From Gammaproteobacteria bacterium (GTDB taxonomy: Bacteria > Pseudomonadota > Gammaproteobacteria > Steroidobacterales > Steroidobacteraceae), in contig JANXZG010000095.1 of NCBI GenBank assembly GCA_025355645.1, positions 20,524 to 84,523 on the forward strand: 64,000 nucleotides of DNA, in the 5' to 3' direction. Under the pieces are notes generated by a model. That model was not told the DNA's origin. It saw only the letters and a list, made by a program, of their open reading frames with translations, and made no database searches. Numbering within the stretch: the first letter of the stretch is position 1; each line of letters begins with the position of its first letter. Shown here in pieces: positions 8,872-16,832 of this stretch. Position numbers and translations under genes: made by a program.

Positions 8872-10039
8872 ATGTTATCTCGCCTTTCTCTATTCGCGGG
8901 GCTGCTGATAGTCCTCGCACAGCAGGCCACGGCGACGAGCAATCCGCCGGCGGCGGACATCGTAACGTTTGCCGACTCGCAAACGCCCACGAACCACTTG
9001 CGCGAGCTCGGCTACAAGGTTCGGGGCGGCATCGACAGCGCCACCGTCCAGCAGGACACCGGGCAGGGCGGCGGCTTCCCGCACTTCTCTTCCTCGTTCT
9101 CGGTGGGGGGCAAGGTATATCCGTTCACGATGATTGGCAACCCGCCTGCCTCGGGCACGCCTGCCGCGATCAACTCAATCATCATCCCGCTGCGCATGAA
9201 CTTCGTGGGCTTCGGCACCAAGGGCCGTATCAGTCACACCTTTGATCCTTCACCCGCCGTCGCCAATATCATCGGTTCCCCTTTAGTATGTGCCCGCCGC
9301 ATTTCCTAACGGCACCGGACAGTTCGGTGATCAGATGCAGCGCGCCGCGTTCTGGAACCAGATGGACAGCAATCACCGCTGGCACCTGCGGATGAATGAT
9401 CCCGTGATGGCCCCGACCGTTGACATCGAAGTGACGCCGGAGACCGGCACATTGTCGCGGGACTCGGCCGGAAATGCCTTCGGCGACGTGAAGATCGATT
9501 TCATGGATGCTGAAATCAAGACGATCCTGCAGTTTCTGAACCTGGGCTTCGACACGCTGCCGATTTTCGTGACGGACCAGGTGACGGCCGAGGCGCTCGG
9601 TTATCACACCGCGTATACCGTCAAGGATGACCAGGGAAACACGCGACTGCAGACGTTTGCCTACACCAGCTGGCTCGATCCGGCGCTGGTTGACCCGTTG
9701 TTCGCCGATGTCAGTACGTTCAACCACGAACTCCTCGAATGGATGAACGACCCGTTCGGAAATAACCGGGCGCCCGACTGGTTCTACCCGCCGCCGAGCG
9801 ATCCTTCCACGGTCTGCTCAGGAAATCCGCTTTTGGAAGTGGGCGATCCGCAGGGCAACGGGCCGACGTTCGCTGACTTCCCGACTTTTGTGTCGCAAGT
9901 CGGTGGCGTCAGCTACCACTTGCAGCAACTCGTGCTCTGGCAATGGTTCACGGACCAAGTGCCCTCGAGCGCGTATCACGGCTGGTATACGTTCCCCGTT
10001 CCCACGTCGCTGACGGTTCCCGCCGTTTACTGCAATTGA
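8872..10039 (+). pseudogene. Secreted protein of unknown function, interrupted by a +1 frameshift
   Basis: Two overlapping frames encode one protein. The first (8872-9309) has a signal peptide (residues 1-22) and reads to SPLV; the second continues at about 9290 with PAAFPNGTGQFGDQMQRAAFW and runs to 10039. A single extra base near 9284-9287 would explain the break; removing it gives SPLYVPAAFP across the joint. The repaired protein would be about 388 residues, exported. Near the middle of the second part is a FNHELLEWMNDP segment; HExxE is seen in some metal-dependent proteins, but I cannot assign a protease fold. It is either a recent frameshift mutation or a sequencing error. No function known. 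Confidence 0.7.
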
Positions 10040-10049
10040 CCCGGGCTGC

Positions 10050-10073
10050 GGGGGTCACCCTCGGGTGACCCCC
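10050..10073. terminator. Strong hairpin after the frameshifted secreted-protein gene
   Basis: A perfect 10-bp stem GGGGGTCACC/GGTGACCCCC with a 4-base loop starts 10 bases after the stop at 10039. No T-run follows, so it may be a factor-aided terminator or RNA-stabilising hairpin; it also lies 107 bases from the convergent SRPBCC gene. Confidence 0.5.
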
Positions 10074-10179
10074 CGACCCCGCGCGCCGGTGTACCGCAGG
10101 GATGCCTATCCGCGTGCTAGCGAGCGTCGGCTTGCAATCTGCAGCCCCGTGCGTACTTTAGTCTTCCCTCAGCTGCACC

Positions 10180-10720
10180 TCAGCGCACCTCAATTCGCGA
10201 CTTGAGCTGCGCCAGGCCCTTGTCGAATTCGCCGCCGACCATTTTGTCAAAATTGAAGATGAGCCCCATGGCCTTGTGCACAAAGCCATAGGTTCCGGAC
10301 ATCTGCCACGAGACCTCGGTACCGTCGCCCTGGGGCTGCAACAAAAACACGATGTCGTTGTTGGCCTTCATCGGTTTATCAAAATGAAGGCTCATCTCGA
10401 CGCGGCGCGGCGCGTCCACGGCGATGATTTCCATGCGTCCCTTGTTTGACTGGGCGCGGCCGTCCCAGCTGTAACTGCCGCCCCCCCCCTGCACTCGTCG
10501 CGCCATAAGGAATAGAAGATCTAAGGTCCGCCGCAGCGAACGGATTCCATTCATTGAACTGCCGCAGATTATTGATGTGCGCAAAAATGACCTCCGCGGG
10601 CGCCTTGATAATCACTTTGCGCGTGATCCGAAACTGATCTGGGCGGGTTGCCGCATAAATCAGCACGATCGCGATGACCGTGAGGAGCGCTAGGCCTGCG
10701 ATTTTTAAGAACGTGATCAT
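10180..10720 (-). pseudogene. SRPBCC-family (START/Bet v1-like) protein, frameshifted in a C9 tract
   Basis: The ATG at 10720 opens a membrane-anchored protein (hydrophobic residues 2-24), followed by the SRPBCC motifs KVIIKAPAEVIFAHI and FNEWNPF. The frame is lost at the run of nine C at 10481-10489 (G on the coding strand); the remaining part, GSYSWDGRAQ to the C-terminal LAQLKSR, continues in the next frame to 10180. With eight bases in the run the gene reads straight through as 179 residues, the normal size of polyketide-cyclase/AHSA1-like exported members. The family binds hydrophobic ligands. It diverges from the ECF42 module and is likely part of it. A real slippage event or a homopolymer read error are both possible. 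Confidence 0.75.
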
Positions 10721-10767
10721 GGACTTCTCCGTTTGGTGGGTTCGTATTCTTACGACGAGTGAGTTAC

Positions 10768-10779
10768 GTCGATATCGAC
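10768..10779. promoter_or_regulatory. 12-bp perfect palindrome in the divergent intergenic region
   Basis: GTCGATATCGAC lies in the 224-base gap between the SRPBCC gene and the first YCII gene. The TCGA half-site recalls the TGTCGA-type -35 reported for ECF42 promoters, but no matching -10 at a proper distance was found by eye, so it may instead be an operator. Confidence 0.35.
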
Positions 10780-10944
10780 CTGCGGCGGAAGAGCGGCACT
10801 CGGCGGCCAAATACCGGTCAGAAAAATGTCGCGCGTTCGTCGATTTTCGGGTGCCTGCTTCGTCGTAGGAGTGTAAGAGCCGGAAATTCGCTACGTTGCC
10901 GGGCATGCGATTTCGCAACCTATTGATTTAATGGAGGATGCCAC

Positions 10945-11370
10945 ATGAAAGTCATGATTTTTGTCAAGGCCACCAAGGATAGTGAGGCAGGCGTGATGCC
11001 AACGACTGAGCTGCTGAACGCGATGGGCGAGTTCAATACCCAGCTGGTGAACGCCGGGATCATGCTGGCCGGAGAGGGTCTGAAGCCAAGCAGTCAGGGT
11101 AAGCGCGTTCGCTTCTCGGGCAAGTCACGCACCGTGACCGATGGCCCGTTCGCGGAGACCAAGGAGCTGGTTGCGGGTTTTTGGCTATGGCAGGTCCGCT
11201 CGATCGAAGAAGCGCTCGAGTGGGTCAAGCGCTGCCCGAATCCCATGCTGACCGACTCGGAGATCGAGATCCGTCCGGTCTTCGGGCTCGAAGATTTTGG
11301 GGACGCGATTAGCCCTGAGTTTCGGGCCGGGGACGAGGAGCGACGACGCCGCACGGACCAGAACGCCTGA
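10945..11370 (+). CDS. YCII/DGPF-domain protein 1
   Basis: A 141-residue protein of the YCII-like DGPF family: it has the diagnostic TVTDGPFAETKELVAGFW segment and a C-terminal EIEIRPVF strand, after an N-terminal KVMIFVKATKDSE strand. These ferredoxin-like-fold proteins are the usual gene neighbours and targets of ECF42 sigma factors; no enzymatic activity is established. The ATG is preceded by GGAGG (about 10932-10936). It leads a four-gene run with the VOC gene, the second DGPF gene and the sigma factor. Confidence 0.88.
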   Translation: MKVMIFVKATKDSEAGVMPTTELLNAMGEFNTQLVNAGIMLAGEGLKPSSQGKRVRFSGKSRTVTDGPFAETKELVAGFWLWQVRSIEEALEWVKRCPNPMLTDSEIEIRPVFGLEDFGDAISPEFRAGDEERRRRTDQNA

Positions 11371-11402
11371 TACCTGATCATCAACCCGAAGGAGACCCTG
11401 TC

Positions 11403-11834
11403 ATGCCAATCCCGATTCCCTATCTGTCTTTTGATGGCAAGTGCGCCGAGGCCATGCGCTTTTACGAGCAAGCGCTCGGCGGCAAACTCGAGTTGCTGTT
11501 GAAGAATTCCGATTCGCCGATGGCGGCCCAGTCGCCCAAGGAGCATGCGGATCGAATCATGCACGCCCGCCTGGCGCTGCCGGGTGGCGGCATGCTGTTC
11601 GGCGGCGATTGCCCGCCGCAAATGAAGTACCCCGGCATACATGGCGTTGGGCTTACGCTGAACTTCGATACGGTCGAGCAAGCCACGGTGGCCTTCAAAG
11701 CGCTAAGCCAGGGCGGCACGATCTCGATGGACCTGCAGCCGATGTTCTGGGCCAAGATTTGGGGCATGCTGACGGACAAATTCGGTACGCCGTGGATCGT
11801 CAATGGCGAACTGCAGGCTGTCTACGCGAAGTAG
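11403..11834 (+). CDS. VOC-family protein (PhnB-like)
   Basis: A 143-residue vicinal-oxygen-chelate fold protein of the PhnB/glyoxalase-like group: IPYLSFDGKCAEAMRFYEQALGG at the N-terminus and WGMLTDKFGTPWIVNGE at the C-terminus are characteristic. Members of this group often lack a full metal site and their substrates are unknown. It has GGAGA upstream and lies between two YCII genes, a standard ECF42 gene order, so it probably belongs to that regulon. Confidence 0.82.
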   Translation: MPIPIPYLSFDGKCAEAMRFYEQALGGKLELLLKNSDSPMAAQSPKEHADRIMHARLALPGGGMLFGGDCPPQMKYPGIHGVGLTLNFDTVEQATVAFKALSQGGTISMDLQPMFWAKIWGMLTDKFGTPWIVNGELQAVYAK

Positions 11835-11862
11835 CAGCGCAAAGATTAAGAGGACCAGGCCG

Positions 11863-12216
11863 ATGTCATACATGCTTCTAGTGGTTGAGAACCCGGGCGA
11901 CCGCGAGGCACGAACCGATAGCGAGGGTCGCGCGCTCTACGATCGCATGCTGCGATTCAGTGAGGACCTGAAGCAACGTGGGCTCCTGACTATGACGCAG
12001 TCCCTGAAGACCGATACGGCCGGGGTACGTGTAACCCACCGGACGCAGAAGTCCGTGGTACGCGATGGGCCATTCGCGGAAGCCCGGGAAATGATCGGTG
12101 GCATTTTCCTGCTGACCTGCGAGTCGCGCGAGCAGACGATCCAGATTGCGCGCGAGTGCCCAGCCGCCGAGTGGGCGACCATCGAGGTGCGCGAAACTGG
12201 GCCCTGCTTCGGCTGA
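11863..12216 (+). CDS. YCII/DGPF-domain protein 2
   Basis: A 117-residue DGPF protein: MLLVVENPGDREA at the start, VVRDGPFAEAREMIGGIFLL in the middle and the C-terminal EVRETGPCF. The ATG at 11863 gives the normal family length; the upstream in-frame extension overlaps the VOC gene. It shares only the family core with the DGPF protein at 10945, so the two are distant paralogues. Placed 25 bases before the sigma-factor gene. Confidence 0.88.
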   Translation: MSYMLLVVENPGDREARTDSEGRALYDRMLRFSEDLKQRGLLTMTQSLKTDTAGVRVTHRTQKSVVRDGPFAEAREMIGGIFLLTCESREQTIQIARECPAAEWATIEVRETGPCFG

Positions 12217-12241
12217 TCGAGCCTTCCGTTGAGGAGATGCT

Positions 12242-13522
12242 GTGAGCCGCGACGACATCGAGCGAACGATCGAAGCCGTGTGGCGCATCGAATCCGCAGC
12301 GATCATCGCAAAACTCGCGCGGATGCTGCGTAACGTGGGCCTCGCCGAGGAGATCGCACAGGATGCCTGGGTTGCGGCGCTGGAGAAGTGGACCGAGAGC
12401 GGCATTCCGGGAAACCCCGGCGCCTGGCTCATGGCAACGGCCAAAAACAAGGCGATTGATCAGTTGCGGCACCGCAAGCTGCTGCAGCGAAAGAGTGCCG
12501 TCATGTCGCACGACCCTGATTTGATCGGCACCCACGACCTCACGGGCCTGGCAAGCGCTGAGGCCGACGATGTAGATGACGACCTGCTGCGCCTGATTTT
12601 CGTCGCCTGTCACCCGGTGCTCTCAATGGAGGGACGCGTCGCGCTGACTTTAAGGCTATTGGGCGGTTTGACTCCCGCAGAGATCGCGCGGGCATTCCTG
12701 ACCACGGAAGCCGCGATCCAGCAGCGCATCGTCAGGGCCAAACGCACGCTTGGGGAAGCGCATGTGCCTTTTGAAATCCCGGGGCCCGCGGAACGTGCCG
12801 AGCGCCTGGTCTCGGTCCTGGAAGTCATCTACCTGATTTTCAATGAAGGCTACGCGGCCACGGCGGGGGAGGAGTGGATGCGCCCTGCCCTTTGCGAAGA
12901 AGCCATGCGCGTCGGGCGCATATTGGCAGAACTCGCGCCCGCAGAGCAGGAAGTCCATGGGCTCGTTGCGCTGATGGAACTGCAGGCCTCGCGCACGCCG
13001 GCACGCACCAGTGCATCGGGTGAGCCTATTCTATTGCTGAAGCAAGACCGCAGCCGCTGGGACCAGCTGCTGATCGGCCGCGGCCTCGCCGCACTGAAGC
13101 GCGCGCAGTCTATTGACGGCGCGCTCGGTCCCTATGCCCTGCAGGCGGCGATTGCCGCCTGTCATGCGCTTGCCCGCATGGCAGGGGATACCGACTGGGC
13201 GCGCATCGTGGCCTTATACGATGCGCTGCATGAGCTGCAACCCTCGCCCGTTGTGAGCCTGAACAGGGCTGTTGCGGTATCGATGGCCTATGAAGCCGCC
13301 GCTGCGCTGGAGATCGTCGATGCGCTGCGCAATGAATCACGCCTGCGCGAGTATCACCTGCTGCCGAGCGTCAGGGGCGACCTGCTCGAGCGGCTGGGGC
13401 GCCTTGAGGAGGCGCGAGCGGAGTTCTCGCATGCCGCCTCGCTTGCGCGCAATGTGCGCGAGCGCAAGCTGTTACTCGAGCGTATGGCGGCGTGCGAGGT
13501 GGACGCGGCTCGAATCAACTAA
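12242..13522 (+). CDS. ECF42-type RNA polymerase sigma factor with DUF6596/TPR-like C-terminus
   Basis: Sigma-70 family factor of 426 residues. The N-terminal 190 residues hold region 2 (EEIAQDAWVAALEKW, ATAKNKAIDQLRH) and region 4 (LRLLGGLTPAEIARAFLTTEAAIQQRIVRAK). The long C-terminal part (IYLIFNEGYAA onward, then helical repeats with HALARMAGDTDW and LLERLGRLEEARAEF) is the DUF6596/TPR-like extension typical of ECF42, which is thought to control the factor without an anti-sigma protein; none is encoded nearby. The GTG at 12242 is chosen for its GAGGAG site (12230-12235). It closes the DGPF-VOC-DGPF run and probably regulates it. Confidence 0.9.
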   Translation: MSRDDIERTIEAVWRIESAAIIAKLARMLRNVGLAEEIAQDAWVAALEKWTESGIPGNPGAWLMATAKNKAIDQLRHRKLLQRKSAVMSHDPDLIGTHDLTGLASAEADDVDDDLLRLIFVACHPVLSMEGRVALTLRLLGGLTPAEIARAFLTTEAAIQQRIVRAKRTLGEAHVPFEIPGPAERAERLVSVLEVIYLIFNEGYAATAGEEWMRPALCEEAMRVGRILAELAPAEQEVHGLVALMELQASRTPARTSASGEPILLLKQDRSRWDQLLIGRGLAALKRAQSIDGALGPYALQAAIAACHALARMAGDTDWARIVALYDALHELQPSPVVSLNRAVAVSMAYEAAAALEIVDALRNESRLREYHLLPSVRGDLLERLGRLEEARAEFSHAASLARNVRERKLLLERMAACEVDAARIN

Positions 13523-13524
13523 CC

Positions 13525-14532
13525 TCAGCTGTCTTGCAGCCAGCCGTGACGGTCGGGCGCCAGACCCTGATGGATTGCCACGAGCTGGGTACGCAGCGCC
13601 CGGGTCAGCGGTCCCACATCGCCGCTGCCCACCTTATGCTCGATGCCGCGATGGATCAGCGTGCCGACGCCTGCGAGGATGGCTGCGGTTCCCGATAGCG
13701 CTGCCTCTCCGGTCTTGGCCCATTCGAGCATCTCGGCCACGCTGAAAACCCGCTCGGTCACCTTGTAGCCGTTTTCTGCGGCGATTTTCAGCAAAGAATC
13801 GCGCGTCACGCCATGTAAAAAAGTCAGGTCCAGGCTTCGCGTCATGATCTGCCCTGCGCGGATCAGCAGGAAATTGGCAGCGCCCGTCTCCTGCACCTCG
13901 CCATCCGGGCAGAACAGTACCTGATCGGCATTGAATTTTGCGCGCGCCTCGCGCGTCGGCGCCATCGCGGCCGCATAGTTGCCCCCCGTCTTGACGACGC
14001 CGAGATGCGCGGCGCAGCGCGTATTGACATCATCGACCAGGATGCGCAGCGGCTTCATGCCACCGGCGAAGTAATCCCATACCTGGCTTGCCAGCACGAT
14101 CAGGCTCGCGCTTGAGGACGGCGTTGCCGCGGCGCCAATATTGGCCATCGTGCCAATCAGCAACGGGCGAAGATACAGCGCCCCGGGGGCTTCGGGCACT
14201 TCGTCCTTGCAGCGGTTGATCACGGCACGCACCATGGCAGCGAGTTGCTCGGGGTCGGGTTCGGGCAGCGTCAGCTGGCGTGCGCTTTGCTGCATGCGCC
14301 GGATATGCATGTCCATGCGGAAGATCTTCACCCTGCCGTCGGGCTGGCGGAACGCCTTGAAGCCCTCAAAGCAGGTGCTCGCGTAGTGCAGAACGTGCGC
14401 GGCGGGACTTAAGGTGATGGGCTCGACCGGCTTGACCTCGGATGGCCCCCACTGGCCATCCTGGAAGTTGGCAACGGCCATGTGCGAGGTCAGCACCGCA
14501 CCGAATGAAGGTCGCTTGACGGTATCGTTCAT
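13525..14532 (-). CDS. ilvE: Branched-chain amino acid aminotransferase
   Basis: Fold-type IV PLP aminotransferase of 335 residues that interconverts Leu, Ile and Val with their 2-oxo acids. Seen: HYASTCFEGFKAFR, the PLP-lysine segment GVVKTGGNYAAAM, EVQETGAANF and FLHGVTRDSLL. The sequence is of the longer class II type (as in eukaryotic BCATs) rather than the 309-residue E. coli type. It is the last gene of a minus-strand run aruH-qor-ilvE with 9-12 base gaps, and its 3' end nearly meets the ECF42 gene (2-base gap, convergent). Confidence 0.9.
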   Translation of the reverse strand: MNDTVKRPSFGAVLTSHMAVANFQDGQWGPSEVKPVEPITLSPAAHVLHYASTCFEGFKAFRQPDGRVKIFRMDMHIRRMQQSARQLTLPEPDPEQLAAMVRAVINRCKDEVPEAPGALYLRPLLIGTMANIGAAATPSSSASLIVLASQVWDYFAGGMKPLRILVDDVNTRCAAHLGVVKTGGNYAAAMAPTREARAKFNADQVLFCPDGEVQETGAANFLLIRAGQIMTRSLDLTFLHGVTRDSLLKIAAENGYKVTERVFSVAEMLEWAKTGEAALSGTAAILAGVGTLIHRGIEHKVGSGDVGPLTRALRTQLVAIHQGLAPDRHGWLQDS

Positions 14533-14544
14533 GCGCTAATGATA

Positions 14545-15546
14545 TCAAGCCCCTTCCGGGGGCACGAGTATCGTCGATCCAGTGGTGCCGCGGCTCTCGA
14601 GCGCCCGATGCGCATCCGCGGCATCCTTGAGCGCAAATCGCTGCCCGACATGCGCTTTCACCGTACCCGCAGCCATGCGGGAGAACAGGTCCGCGGAGCG
14701 GCGCTTGAGGTCTTCGCGGGTCGCAATGTAATCGAACAGCGTCGGGCGAATGGCCGTCAGCGATCCCCCGGCGGCAAGATCGGAAATCTTGAAGTCTGCG
14801 ATGACCCCGGAAGACTGGCCGAAGGTCACGAACGTGCCGCGCCTTTTCAAGCACTTGAGCGAACCGCGCCAGGTGTCCTTGCCCACGGAGTCGTACACGA
14901 CATCACATCCCTTGCCGCCCGTGATCTCGGCGACGCGCTCGACGAAATTCTCGTTGCGGTACTCGATCGCATGCGCATAGCCATTTGACCGCGCGACATT
15001 GGCTTTTTCTGGGGATCCCACCGTGCCGATGGCCTGCGCGCCGAGCGCCTTCAGCCACTGGCCGAGCAACAGGCCCACCCCGCCGGAGGCGGCGTGCACC
15101 AGCACGGTGTGTCCGGGCATGACCTTAAAGCAGGTATCCACCAGGGTCTGCGCCGTCATGCCCTTAAGCATGACGGATGCAGCCGTGACAAAATCGACCG
15201 AGTCCGGTAGCTTGACCACGCGCTCGGCGTTCATCACGCGCCGCAACCGGTATGCACCGGGCGGACCGCAATAGGCGACCCGGTCACCTACTTTCAGATC
15301 CTTCACCTCGGCGCCGATCGCGGCGATCACGCCGGCCGCCTCACTGCCCAGGATCATCGGCGTCTGCGGCCACGCATACAGTCCGGTCCGAAAATACGTG
15401 TCGATGTAATTAACCCCGATTGCCCGATGCCCGATCAATACCTCCCCCGCACCCGGCGATGCGATGTCGAGCGGCCCCCATTCGAGTGCCTCAGGCCCGC
15501 CCGGCGCGCGCAGGGTGATTCCAAAGTCCTGGTCTGCTTTACTCAT
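14545..15546 (-). CDS. NADPH:quinone reductase-like zeta-crystallin family protein
   Basis: Medium-chain dehydrogenase/reductase without zinc, 333 residues. It has the quinone reductase blocks GVNYIDTYFRTGLY, ILGSEAAGVI, GDRVAYCG, the nucleotide loop HAASGGVGLLL and VYDSVGKDT. E. coli QorA is the closest well-known relative in layout. It probably reduces quinones by one electron or another enone substrate. It lies 9 bases from the arginine transaminase gene and 12 bases before ilvE, so it is co-transcribed with them. Confidence 0.85.
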   Translation of the reverse strand: MSKADQDFGITLRAPGGPEALEWGPLDIASPGAGEVLIGHRAIGVNYIDTYFRTGLYAWPQTPMILGSEAAGVIAAIGAEVKDLKVGDRVAYCGPPGAYRLRRVMNAERVVKLPDSVDFVTAASVMLKGMTAQTLVDTCFKVMPGHTVLVHAASGGVGLLLGQWLKALGAQAIGTVGSPEKANVARSNGYAHAIEYRNENFVERVAEITGGKGCDVVYDSVGKDTWRGSLKCLKRRGTFVTFGQSSGVIADFKISDLAAGGSLTAIRPTLFDYIATREDLKRRSADLFSRMAAGTVKAHVGQRFALKDAADAHRALESRGTTGSTILVPPEGA

Positions 15547-15555
15547 GTTGTCTCC

Positions 15556-16737
15556 TTAAACTTTTTTCGCAAGGCTTGCCGTGAAGCGTTGAATGCGGTC
15601 GCAGGCCTCGCGCAGTGCCGCAGGTTCCGCGCCGAAGCAGATGCGCACGAAACCACGCGTCGCCTCGCCGAACATCGCCCCATCCAGTACCGAGACCCGT
15701 TCGGCGGCGAACAACTGTTTCACAAACTCCCGTCCCGTGAGGCCCGTCTGGCTGACATCGACCAGCGTGAACATACCGGCATCCGGCACATGACAGCGCA
15801 GCCCTTTTGCGCCCATGAGGCCCTCGATAAAAATATCACGCCGCGATCCGCAGTAGGCACGCGTCGCCGCCTCGGCTTCTACCGCCATGCCAAGCGCCGT
15901 CAGCGATGCCTCCTGCACAAAGCCGGGCAGGCCAAACAGCATGCACAGCACGAGCGACTCAACATGGCCGATCAGCGCTGCAGGTCCCACCATCCATCCG
16001 GCGCGCCAGCCCGTCATCGCGTGGCTTTTCGACAGGCTGCTGACCGTCACTACCTGGTCAGGGAGTTGCGCTGCCAGGCCCGGCACCTTGCCACCGGGTG
16101 CGAGACCAGCATAGACCTCGTCCGCCACGACCCATAGCTTATGCTTGCGCGCAAGATCGCCGATCACGCCCATGTCGCGCTCGGAGAGGATCACGCCGCT
16201 CGGGTTGTTGGGCGTCGCGATAAAGAGCGCACGCGTGCGCGAGGTGATCGCCCGTTCGAGTGCGTCCAGGTCCACCCGAAAGTCCGCGCCTGCCGCCACT
16301 CGCACGAGCTTCGCGCCGGATACCTCGATCGTCGCCGGGTAGGTCGGATACATCGGCTCGCAGGAAATCACTTCATCGCCGGGGCCGGCAAGGCATAGCG
16401 ATGCGGCAAAAAGCGCGTTCTGGGCGCCGGAGAGGAAAATAACGTTCTCGCTGCCGACCTTCTGGCCCGTGCGCGACTCATGCAGGTTCGCGATCGCAGC
16501 CCGCAGCGGCGCGCGCCCCGCGAGCGGAGCGTAATGCGTATCGCCGCCGCGCAACGCCGCAACCGCGCGATCGACGATCGGCACCGGGGTGTCGATGTCG
16601 GGGTCGCCCACGCTCAGGATCACGACATCCTCGCCCCGCTCGCGCGCCGCGAGGGCGTCGTAATGTGTATCCCACGCATTCGCACCCTCGCCTGCAACGC
16701 GTGCGACCAGCTCCGAATAATCGTTCCGTTGCCCCAT
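15556..16737 (-). CDS. aruH: Arginine:pyruvate transaminase AruH-like
   Basis: Fold-type I aminotransferase of 393 residues, the same length as Pseudomonas aeruginosa AruH and similar to it in key blocks: ILSVGDPDIDTP, THYAPLAGRAPLR, ATPNNPSG, VADEVYAGL, and the PLP-lysine segment SSLSKSHAMTGWRAGW, then ALCMLYG-like VLCMLFGLPGF. AruH moves the amino group of arginine to pyruvate, giving 5-guanidino-2-oxopentanoate. The divergent neighbour is an AruI-like decarboxylase, the next enzyme of that pathway, which supports the call. Another amino-acid specificity is possible. Confidence 0.8.
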   Translation of the reverse strand: MGQRNDYSELVARVAGEGANAWDTHYDALAARERGEDVVILSVGDPDIDTPVPIVDRAVAALRGGDTHYAPLAGRAPLRAAIANLHESRTGQKVGSENVIFLSGAQNALFAASLCLAGPGDEVISCEPMYPTYPATIEVSGAKLVRVAAGADFRVDLDALERAITSRTRALFIATPNNPSGVILSERDMGVIGDLARKHKLWVVADEVYAGLAPGGKVPGLAAQLPDQVVTVSSLSKSHAMTGWRAGWMVGPAALIGHVESLVLCMLFGLPGFVQEASLTALGMAVEAEAATRAYCGSRRDIFIEGLMGAKGLRCHVPDAGMFTLVDVSQTGLTGREFVKQLFAAERVSVLDGAMFGEATRGFVRICFGAEPAALREACDRIQRFTASLAKKV

Positions 16738-16832
16738 CCCGCCCCCGTCCCCTGAAGCCTTGCATCGCCTTTAGATGGCTTGCATACTTTCATATTCAAC
16801 GTGCCCCGTGCACAACAATAATTAAGGATGAC

